64,000 nt of DNA, from assembly GCA_029851835.1 (NCBI GenBank), contig JARKVD010000022.1, positions 50,587 to 114,586 of the forward strand, read 5' to 3'. The notes below the pieces were generated by a model that saw nothing but the letters and a program-made list of their open reading frames with translations, did not search any database and had not been told where the DNA came from. The position numbers and the translations under genes were made by a program. Below are positions 58,115 to 64,000 of this stretch, one piece after another (the first letter of the stretch is position 1; each line of letters starts with the position of its first letter). This DNA comes from Clostridium sp. GTDB taxonomy: Bacteria > Bacillota > Clostridia > Clostridiales > Clostridiaceae.

Positions 58115-58246
58115 ATTCTTTAAGTGAGACTCCAAATCTTTGATTTGGTTAGTCGAAGTTAAGTGAAAATCTAAATCTTAGATTTAGTTATTCGAATTTA
58201 CTCTGTAAGAGTACTCCTTTTAATGAATATGAGAAGGAGTTTCTAT
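58115..58246 (+). repeat. Dispersed hairpin element, copy 6 (A-A-B)
   Basis: First A hairpin (58121 on): TAAGT, GA/GA, GACT/AGTC with a TT bulge, CCAAATC/GATTTGG; the closing pentamer is AGTTA, so the outer stem is weaker. Second A hairpin (58160-58200): TAAGT/ATTTA, CTAAATC/GATTTAG. Hairpin B (58213-58240): ACTCCTTT/GAAGGAGT, loop TAATGAATATGA. It follows the 25-residue peptide gene by 11 bases. Confidence 0.82.
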
Positions 58247-58253
58247 TAAGAGT

Positions 58254-58412
58254 TAAGCTTAGATAATAGTAAGAGGAATTTGACCTTGGAGTAGTTAGCT
58301 ATGCCGAGGTTTTTTTGCGTTCAAATATAAAATTACAAATGGTGGATTGATGAGATCTAGATTTTTATAATTTTATTTTGAATAAGAAAAACTCCAATAT
58401 TATCTAAGCTTA
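58254..58412. repeat. 15-bp perfect inverted repeat around a 129-bp insert
   Basis: TAAGCTTAGATAATA (58254-58268) and TATTATCTAAGCTTA (58398-58412) are exact reverse complements. The sequence between them holds the terminator at 58283-58316 and no gene. This could be the ends of a tiny inserted element or a long-range RNA stem. Confidence 0.6.
58283..58316 (+). terminator. Terminator after the 25-residue peptide and repeat copy 6
   Basis: ACCTTGG pairs with CCGAGGT (one G·T wobble), followed by TTTTTT. Confidence 0.75.
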
Positions 58413-58440
58413 TATTATTTTTTTGAAGGAGTGATGTTTT

Positions 58441-58527
58441 ATGATGAAGAGTGTTTTAGTAAAAAATGTAATAGAGGGTAAAAGAAGAAAAAGAAATGGA
58501 AAGGCGTGGGTGCTATTAATAATTTAA
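58441..58527 (+). CDS. 28-residue basic leader peptide overlapping rsgA
   Basis: ATG 58441 has a perfect SD (GAAGGAG, 9-base spacing) and opens a 28-codon frame MMKSVLVKNVIEGKRRKRNG then KAWVLLII. It ends 22 bases inside rsgA in another frame. The strong start signal drives this peptide rather than rsgA, so ribosomes finishing it could reinitiate at the rsgA GTG. The run KRRKR is unusually basic. It may be a translational coupling device. Confidence 0.5.
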   Translation: MMKSVLVKNVIEGKRRKRNGKAWVLLII

Positions 58528-59558
58528 ATCAATTTGAAAAACTATATAAACTAGGGTTAAATGAAGAAATAGTAAATCAGTGGAGTGAAAGCTTTAGGAA
58601 GTATTCCTTAGGAAGAGTAACTGCACAATATAGAAATTTATATAAAATAATAACTGAAGCAGGTGAGACTACTGGGGTCGTTTCAGGAAAACTACAATAT
58701 GAACTCATGTATAAAAGGGATTTTCCAGCAGTAGGTGACTGGGTTGCAACAGAACAGGTGCAAAGTGGCAATAGTGTCATTCATGAGATTTTACAAAGAA
58801 AAACAGTGATATGTAGAAAGGTAGCAGGAGGAAAGAGTGAGGAGCAGGTTCTAGCTGTTAATGTTGATAAAGTTTTTATTACCATGTCTTTAAACCAAGA
58901 TTTTAACGTGAGAAGATTGGAAAGATATATAAATATTGCTTGGGACAGTGGAGCAATTCCTGTAATAATACTAACTAAATCTGACTTGTATGAGGATGTT
59001 GAAGAGCAACGAATGAAGCTTGAAGAGGTAGCATTAGGAATAGATATAATATCAGTTAGTTCACTTACAGGTGATGGGATTGAAATCATTAGAAGCTTAA
59101 TTGGTGAAGGAAAAACTGTTGTGTTTATTGGATCATCAGGAGTGGGAAAATCTACTCTTATCAATAAGCTTTTAGGTGAGGATATTCAGATAACTAAGGA
59201 TATTGGTTTTAATGACAAGGGAAGACATACCACTACAAATCGTGAATTATTCATAATGGATGATGGGGGAATAATCATTGATACACCTGGAATGAGAGAG
59301 CTTCAGCTAAGTCAAGGGGATATGGAAGCAACTTTTAGGGATATTGAAACTTTAGCACAGCAGTGTTATTTTAGGGATTGCACCCATAGAGCTGAACCAC
59401 GATGTGCTATAAAGGAAGCCATTAGAAATGGACAGTTGTCACTTGAGAGATTTAAGAGTTATGAAAAGCTAATGAGGGAAATAAAGAATGAGAAAGTAAG
59501 AAGAGCAGCAAAAGAAAAAATAAATGAAAGAAAAGCTCAACGAAGAATTAAGAACTAA
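58506..59558 (+). CDS. rsgA: Ribosome small subunit-dependent GTPase A (RsgA)
   Basis: A 350-residue circularly permuted GTPase: an N-terminal OB fold (about 30-105), then G4 TKSD before G1 (GSSGVGKST near 206) and G3 (DTPGM), then a zinc finger CYFRDCTHRAEPRC. It helps mature the 30S subunit. At 350 residues it is longer than the ~290-residue RsgA usual in this phylum, so it may be a second paralogue. The start is GTG 58506 with GGAAAGG before it, overlapping the tiny ORF at 58441. Confidence 0.92.
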   Translation: MGAINNLNQFEKLYKLGLNEEIVNQWSESFRKYSLGRVTAQYRNLYKIITEAGETTGVVSGKLQYELMYKRDFPAVGDWVATEQVQSGNSVIHEILQRKTVICRKVAGGKSEEQVLAVNVDKVFITMSLNQDFNVRRLERYINIAWDSGAIPVIILTKSDLYEDVEEQRMKLEEVALGIDIISVSSLTGDGIEIIRSLIGEGKTVVFIGSSGVGKSTLINKLLGEDIQITKDIGFNDKGRHTTTNRELFIMDDGGIIIDTPGMRELQLSQGDMEATFRDIETLAQQCYFRDCTHRAEPRCAIKEAIRNGQLSLERFKSYEKLMREIKNEKVRRAAKEKINERKAQRRIKN

Positions 59559-59754
59559 GCCTAAAGATTAAGGAATTTCAATATGTATATCAATTTAAAG
59601 TTACAATTTAAGGTGAATTATTATTGAAAAATATAGGTAATTAAGGTATATTTAATAAGTAAGTTCAATTTATATATAAGAATCTAATAACCATACTTTC
59701 GTTAGGTATGGTTATTTTGCTGTAAAGATAATAAGAGGGAAAGAGGGGATAAAT

Positions 59755-61137
59755 ATGAAGATAGCTTCAGACAAAAAATTTTATAAGCTTTTATTTAGTA
59801 TATCAATACCAATTGCTATGCAAAATTTAATTACATTTGCTGTGAGTATGATTGATACTTTAATGGTTGGATCTTTAGGTAAAGTGCCATTATCAGCAGT
59901 GTCTATAGCAAACAATCTATTCTTTGTTTTAATGATCTTAATATTTGGACTAGCAAGTGGGTCAAATATTATGATATCTCAATATTGGGGAAAAGAAGAT
60001 GTAAAGACAATACATAAGATTCTATCTATAATGTATAGGGTTTGTATAGGTATTATATTAGTTTTTATTGGAATAGCAGTATTTTTACCAAATCAATTTA
60101 TGAGTATCTTTTCTACCGATGCAGAAGTAATTGCAGAGGGAGCTAAGTACTTAAGAATAGTTTGTATAGGATATATGTTCTATGGAATAACCAATTGTAC
60201 AATAATGATGCTTCGTTCTGTTAAGACAGTTAAGATTTCAATTGTAGTTTATACAGTTTCACTTTGTGTAAATGCTTTCTTTAACTGGATATTTATATTT
60301 GGGAATTTAGGAGCACCTGCCATGGGAGTACAAGGGGCAGCTCTTGCAACTGCCATTGCTAGAATTACTGAATTTACTATTGTAATGATATTCATGGTAT
60401 TTATAGAAGATAAAATAAGATTAAGACCAAAGCACTTAGTAAAAGTTGATAAGATTATATTAAAGGATTATGTTGGAACTTGTGCACCAGTTCTATTTAA
60501 CGAATTATTATGGTCTACTGGTTCATCAATGATCTCAGTGGTTGTTGGAAGAATGGGAACTGATATTGTAGCTGCCAATACTATTAACAGCGTAGCATTT
60601 CAATTAGTTACTGTATTTATATTTGGGATATCTAATGCAACATCTGTTATTATTGGTAATACCATTGGTGAAGGTAGAAAAGAAAAAGCCAAGGAATATG
60701 CCTTTACAATTGCTATTTTTAGTTTCATAGTTGGAATTATGGCAGGATTAATTATTTATACTATAAGACCATTTGTTGTAAGCTTGTACAATGTACCTGC
60801 AGAAACAAAAGCTATTGCTATGGAGATAATGAGTGTAACTGCAATTATTCTTATCTTTCAATCAGTTGGAAACTGTATGATGATGGGGGTTCTTCGTGGT
60901 GGTGGAGATGCCAAGTTCGTTTTAATTAACGACATTATATTTATGTGGCTTATTGCCATACCAGGAGGTTTTTTTGCAGCTTTTGTTTTAAATCTTCCAA
61001 TTGTGCCTGTGTTCTTTGTGCTAAAAGCAGATGAAATGTTTAAATCTGTTGTAGCTATATTCAGAGTAGTTAGCGGAAAATGGGTAAAGGATGTAACAAG
61101 AGATTTTTCAGAGTTAGAGCTTGAGGCAAAGGCTTAA
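59755..61137 (+). CDS. MATE family efflux transporter (second in window)
   Basis: A 460-residue, 12-span MATE protein (LFSISIPIAMQNLITFAVSM, IDTLMVGSLGKVPLSAVSIA, and the second-half repeat NELLWSTGSSMISVVVGRMG). It differs clearly from the pump at 17840, so the two are not recent duplicates. It probably expels cationic compounds with Na+ or H+; the substrate is unknown. SD AGAGGGG precedes the ATG. It appears to be a single-gene unit with a terminator at 61150-61195. Confidence 0.92.
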   Translation: MKIASDKKFYKLLFSISIPIAMQNLITFAVSMIDTLMVGSLGKVPLSAVSIANNLFFVLMILIFGLASGSNIMISQYWGKEDVKTIHKILSIMYRVCIGIILVFIGIAVFLPNQFMSIFSTDAEVIAEGAKYLRIVCIGYMFYGITNCTIMMLRSVKTVKISIVVYTVSLCVNAFFNWIFIFGNLGAPAMGVQGAALATAIARITEFTIVMIFMVFIEDKIRLRPKHLVKVDKIILKDYVGTCAPVLFNELLWSTGSSMISVVVGRMGTDIVAANTINSVAFQLVTVFIFGISNATSVIIGNTIGEGRKEKAKEYAFTIAIFSFIVGIMAGLIIYTIRPFVVSLYNVPAETKAIAMEIMSVTAIILIFQSVGNCMMMGVLRGGGDAKFVLINDIIFMWLIAIPGGFFAAFVLNLPIVPVFFVLKADEMFKSVVAIFRVVSGKWVKDVTRDFSELELEAKA

Positions 61138-61149
61138 AATATATAGAAA

Positions 61150-61195
61150 AAAGAATCACTTGATCCGTGGATTTTACGGGTCAGGTGATTCTTTT
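61150..61195. terminator. Bidirectional terminator
   Basis: AAGAATCACTTGATCCGT pairs with ACGGGTCAGGTGATTCTT with G·T wobbles, then TT. It separates the MATE (+) and patatin (-) genes. Confidence 0.85.
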
Positions 61196-61211
61196 GATTA
61201 TCCGCATAAGC

Positions 61212-62123
61212 CTATTTAAGAAAGTATCTTTCAATATACCTGTAGGCCTCAGATAAGTCTAAGTTGTCTACAGCTTTCTTCAGAAGAGGTACTTTTTTAT
61301 AGTCATCTAAAGGTATTTCATAATTTAATATAGGGTTTATACGGTGATAGTTTAGGCCTATAAGCTCCTGACAATACATTTCCGATAAAGGAGCATCTGA
61401 CATAAGAAGAATAGACACTAAAGGCAGCTTCATATTTGAGGTTGGATAAAGAGCCCATTGTAAGGCACCCCAGTTGGAGGTATCATTTTTTATTGAATCA
61501 AGGGTTTGGCCTGTGCCTATAGATAGTACTCTAAAGTCAGAGAGCTGATGTCGTGGTTTAAGTATTTTCATGGTTGAAATCATGGAAGAGGCTGAAGGAC
61601 TGTTATCTATAACGCCGCCATCTATAAAGTTTTTATGTGAAGGAAAGTAGGTTGGGGCTGCAGAGCTAGAAAGTGCTACATCAATTACTTTTGCAGTAGA
61701 GAGTTCGCCTTTGGATAAATTGTTAAAAAACACTGGCTGCCAATTGTTAGAGTTAAAGCCTTTAACATTGAAAGAGGGGATAAATACATATTTTTTTAGG
61801 TCACCTATAGTTAAGTCTTCATGAAAAACGGTACTTAGAATATTTTTTAGATTTTTATTGCTGTATTTAGGTTTGAAAGGATTAAAGTGTGCAGGTGTAA
61901 AAATAGATTTAATAGTTTCATAATTGTAAAGATTATCGATATATTCACTATCTTTTCCATAGGCAAGAACTAGAGATATTAGTGCACCAGTTGAAGTTCC
62001 AGCAAATAGATCTGTTTTTGATAAAAGTTCAGGATATTTTTCACATAGTCTTTTGAGAATCCTTGTTGATAAAGCACCTTTTATGCCGCCGCCATCAAAG
62101 GAAATAATTCTAAAAGGAGCCAT
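61212..62123 (-). CDS. Patatin-like phospholipase (second in window)
   Basis: A 303-residue patatin with oxyanion motif DGGGIKG (about 10-16), nucleophile elbow GTSTG (about 43-47, Ser45) and the Asp of FIDGGVIDNSPS. It is closer to plant patatin and CapV-like proteins than the protein at 19378. No cyclic nucleotide synthase or other defence partner is adjacent, so a defence role has no support here. The minus-strand SD GGGAGG is strong. Phospholipid or lysophospholipid hydrolysis is expected. Confidence 0.9.
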   Translation of the reverse strand: MAPFRIISFDGGGIKGALSTRILKRLCEKYPELLSKTDLFAGTSTGALISLVLAYGKDSEYIDNLYNYETIKSIFTPAHFNPFKPKYSNKNLKNILSTVFHEDLTIGDLKKYVFIPSFNVKGFNSNNWQPVFFNNLSKGELSTAKVIDVALSSSAAPTYFPSHKNFIDGGVIDNSPSASSMISTMKILKPRHQLSDFRVLSIGTGQTLDSIKNDTSNWGALQWALYPTSNMKLPLVSILLMSDAPLSEMYCQELIGLNYHRINPILNYEIPLDDYKKVPLLKKAVDNLDLSEAYRYIERYFLK

Positions 62124-62436
62124 AGAGTACCTCCCATATAACAGTTAAATCTTATAGTATTAGTTTATTAAATACATATATTTCTGGTACTTAATAATTA
62201 AGCTAAAAAGGAAATAAACACATAGCTGAATTTATATGGAATATATTAAATAATAAGAATTAATAATTTACTTAATAAGATTGACTCATAAAAAGTTTCA
62301 TGTCAATGATAGCGGAATTTCTATGAAAATATTTTACAGCAAAAGAAATGTTAATAGATTAGTGTTAAGGAGTTACAAGAGTGATAGAAATTACAGAAAG
62401 AGAAGTGATACCATGAATATGTTTATATGTGTAAAT
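62124..62436. other. Divergent intergenic region, 5' part
   Basis: AT-rich sequence between the patatin start and the MFS promoter. It should hold the patatin promoter. No gene, tRNA or repeat copy is visible in it. Confidence 0.4.
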
Positions 62437-62465
62437 TTTACATATAATCTTATATAGGATATAAT
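62430..62465 (+). promoter_or_regulatory. MFS gene promoter with overlapping palindrome
   Basis: TTTACA (62437-62442), a 17-bp spacer and TATAAT (62460-62465) form a near-consensus promoter. The palindrome TGTAAATTTTACA (62430-62442) covers the -35, so a repressor site is likely. Confidence 0.7.
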
Positions 62466-62472
62466 TATAGAT

Positions 62473-62603
62473 GAATAAATAATAGAGAATAGAAAGGGGA
62501 ATGCCTTTATGGCCGCAGCTCATCATTGATTACAGGACGAAAGAATTAATATTTTAAAACAGCCTATTTTCATAGGTTTATTTGTCGTGTAATTAATAGG
62601 AGG
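62473..62603 (+). promoter_or_regulatory. Structured 5' leader of the MFS gene (unassigned)
   Basis: The ~140-nt leader holds AAAGG/CCTTT at 62493-62508. A long-range stem ATTACA-x-GAC-x-AAA (62529-62542) pairs with TTTGTCGTGTAAT (62581-62593), and an inner hairpin CCTAT-TTTC-ATAGG lies at 62563-62576. The stem ends 5 bases before the SD AGGAGG (62598-62603), so folding could affect initiation. I cannot match it to a known riboswitch class. Confidence 0.5.
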
Positions 62604-62609
62604 ACGGTT

Positions 62610-63770
62610 ATGAAAAATAATAAATATATATTGTATGCTATTTCTTTTTTACAAGGGATAGTTTTTTATGGAGCATTCTCAGTAGTTTTCAGGGAGTCTA
62701 GAGGACTTAGTTTAAGTCAGATTTTCCTCCTTGAAAGTATTTTTGTGATTCTTATGTTAATATTTGAGGTTCCATGGGGAATCATTGGGGATAAAATTGG
62801 ATATAAGAAAACTTTAGTAATAGCTTATGGCATGTTTTGGTTATCTAAGATTATATTTTACTGTTCATATTCATTTATGGGATTCTTGATGGAATCAGTA
62901 ATAGCGGCCATAGCTATTTCAGGGATATCTGGATGTGATAGTGCATTAATTTACTCCTCAATTGATAAATCTGAAAGTGATAAGGTATTTGGAATTTATG
63001 GGGCTATGAGTACTGCGGGCTTTTTAATATCAGCTCTTGTAAGTGGAATTCTCGTTAAAATATCCATTGATTTATTAGCCTTAGCTACTATAATACCATA
63101 CACCTTGGCATTTTTATTAAGCTTTGCTTTAAAGGATAACCATAAATATAAGGATGAAATTCATGAAGAGGCACACAGTATTTTAGAAAGCTTAAAACTG
63201 GCAGTAGCAAATAAAAAAATTGTGGGTTTTGTCATTGCAGTTGCAGTTCTAAGTGAAACTACCCACAGCATATGTGTTTTTTTTAATCAGCCTCTATACA
63301 TCAGAAGTGGCATAGGTTTAAATTGGTTTGGAATGCTTACAGCTTTAATGCAGGTAGCAACATTTATAGCAGTAAGAGCTCATAAAATTAAAAGAAAGAT
63401 TGGAGAAAGAAAATTATTAAATGGAGCTTTACTTTTAGTTATTGCATGCAATTTAATCTTGATAAAAAGTGGCATTGCTTTATTGACTATTGTTTTGATT
63501 TTTATCATAGAGGGAGCTTTTGCATTAACTCAACCAATCACAGAAACCATAAAGAATGAAAGTGTATCTACATCAAATAGAGCTACTATCCTTTCGGCTT
63601 ATGCAATGATAGCAAATATAACTGCTGCAGTAATAAATATTATAATTTCAGCAGCATCAAAAATTTCTTTAGAAGCTGCCATTGGAGTATGCTTATTAAT
63701 CAATATTTTTGCATTAGTTCCTATGAAGTTTTATTTAAATAGAAAAATAAGCGCCGTAAATAAAAAATAA
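62610..63770 (+). CDS. MFS transporter
   Basis: A 386-residue, 12-span major facilitator protein. The motif-A-like loop GIIGDKIGYKKTLVIAYG lies between spans 2 and 3 (about 53-70), and a shorter polar central loop (DNHKYKDEIHEEAHSILESL) at about 173-192. Drug or sugar export is typical for this branch; the substrate is not identifiable. The gene has a strong promoter with an overlapping palindrome and a structured leader. SD AGGAGG lies 6 bases before the ATG. Confidence 0.9.
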   Translation: MKNNKYILYAISFLQGIVFYGAFSVVFRESRGLSLSQIFLLESIFVILMLIFEVPWGIIGDKIGYKKTLVIAYGMFWLSKIIFYCSYSFMGFLMESVIAAIAISGISGCDSALIYSSIDKSESDKVFGIYGAMSTAGFLISALVSGILVKISIDLLALATIIPYTLAFLLSFALKDNHKYKDEIHEEAHSILESLKLAVANKKIVGFVIAVAVLSETTHSICVFFNQPLYIRSGIGLNWFGMLTALMQVATFIAVRAHKIKRKIGERKLLNGALLLVIACNLILIKSGIALLTIVLIFIIEGAFALTQPITETIKNESVSTSNRATILSAYAMIANITAAVINIIISAASKISLEAAIGVCLLINIFALVPMKFYLNRKISAVNKK

Positions 63771-63796
63771 CCTTGGATAATGAGTAAGAAACGATA

Positions 63797-63819
63797 ATCA
63801 TATTAACTATAATTATGAT
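63797..63819. promoter_or_regulatory. Weak inverted repeat, possible Fur-like site
   Basis: ATCATA and TATGAT arms lie 11 bases apart in a GATAATCAT...ATTATGATAA context. This recalls a degenerate Fur region ahead of a gene beyond the window. Only weak support. Confidence 0.25.
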
Positions 63820-63888
63820 AACCATATTAGATGTTAATGGTATAAAGAGGAATGAAGCTAATGAGCTTTGTTCCTTTTTGTATTAGAA

Positions 63889-63911
63889 AACCCCGCGTTA
63901 GACGTGGGGTT
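63889..63911. mobile_element. Possible IS200/IS605-type end hairpin
   Basis: AACCCCGCGT pairs with ACGTGGGGTT (one G·T wobble) around a TAG loop. It is followed by CAATAAAGCTTTCAGCGATG. Single GC-rich hairpins near the ends are typical of IS200/IS605 family elements, and this one differs sharply in base composition from its surroundings. The rest of the element, if any, lies beyond the window or the copy is a remnant; no transposase is seen inside. Confidence 0.4.
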
Positions 63912-64000
63912 CAATAAAGCTTTCAGCGATGAGTCCCCAACAAAAAACTCCTTCTGATATAATAAAGTTGTGGTCTGGCAACTACAATTTTAAAATCAGA

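Noticed and set aside
11354..58246. CRISPR array explanation for the repeated CCAAATC/GATTTGG hairpins
   Set aside because: The copies are kilobases apart, in both orientations, with no regular spacer units and no cas genes.
61212..62123. CBASS-like phage defence built on the patatin
   Set aside because: No cyclic oligonucleotide synthase or other defence partner is adjacent; the neighbours are a MATE pump and an MFS carrier.

Overview
The window is low-GC, densely coded DNA with strong AGGAGG-type ribosome binding sites, short intergenic gaps and many hairpin-plus-T terminators. The gene set (T-box leaders on brnQ and serS, PadR, WYL, GntR and AraC-type regulators, ECF sigma/anti-sigma pairs, flavin-linked anaerobic reductases, alanyl-tRNA editing) fits an anaerobic Clostridium-type Firmicute. 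No rRNA, tRNA, CRISPR array or complete insertion sequence was found. It reads as ordinary chromosome, except possibly the last ~110 bases, which look like the end of an IS200/IS605-type element.

Layout. 1-5.1 kb: the end of a heterodimeric ABC exporter pair, a T-box-controlled branched-chain amino acid carrier (brnQ), a 49-residue small protein and a PHP phosphoesterase. 5.3-9.9 kb: a Rieske/FAD oxidoreductase overlapping a tocopherol-cyclase-like gene, uppP, and a lipoprotein with two FMN-binding-like repeats. 10-17.1 kb: a GltD-like oxidoreductase, an acetyltransferase, an ArsR/NifX-like metal pair, an AEC carrier, uvsE, and a PII-like protein next to a CPA2 antiporter. 17.2-25.7 kb: MarR/MATE, patatin, a B3/B4 protein, a WYL regulator, PadR with a HAAS-FtsW fusion, a GyrI-like protein and a radical SAM protein. 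25.9-36.6 kb: an alpha/beta hydrolase lipoprotein, a Tet(M)-type GTPase, a 2-hydroxyacid dehydrogenase, an AlaX-type editing protein, and a Fur-box-controlled ABC pair with two small accessory genes.

36.6-43.2 kb is a coherent respiratory module. A lipoprotein fumarate-reductase-like flavoprotein with two FMN-attachment motifs is divergent from a YesM/YesN-type two-component system, which overlaps a second membrane-anchored flavoprotein reductase. Two direct repeats 21 bp apart in the divergent promoter look like response-regulator sites. 43.2-47.2 kb holds two tandem ECF sigma/anti-sigma modules. 47.3-51.9 kb is a GntR-controlled ABC/DUF operon. 51.9-55.3 kb has two split transporters (ArsP-like halves and YdcZ halves); the second is divergent from a Crp/Fnr regulator across a 20-bp palindrome. 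56.2-64 kb: serS with a T-box, two tiny peptide genes, rsgA, a MATE pump, a patatin and an MFS carrier.

The most unusual signal is a family of modular intergenic elements seen in six good copies: 11354-11444, 15152-15285, 17681-17812, 20228-20363, 25684-25860 and 58115-58246. Each combines one or more copies of an irregular hairpin 'A' with a second hairpin 'B'. Hairpin A has a 5-bp outer stem, usually a GA/GA internal loop, a 4-bp stem, a 2-3 nt bulge and a CCAAATC/GATTTGG stem; hairpin B has an ACTCCTTC/GAAGGAGT stem. The 4-bp stem and the B stem change on both sides together between copies, which is compensatory change. A degenerate A hairpin also lies inside the brnQ T-box leader. I know of no named family that matches it.
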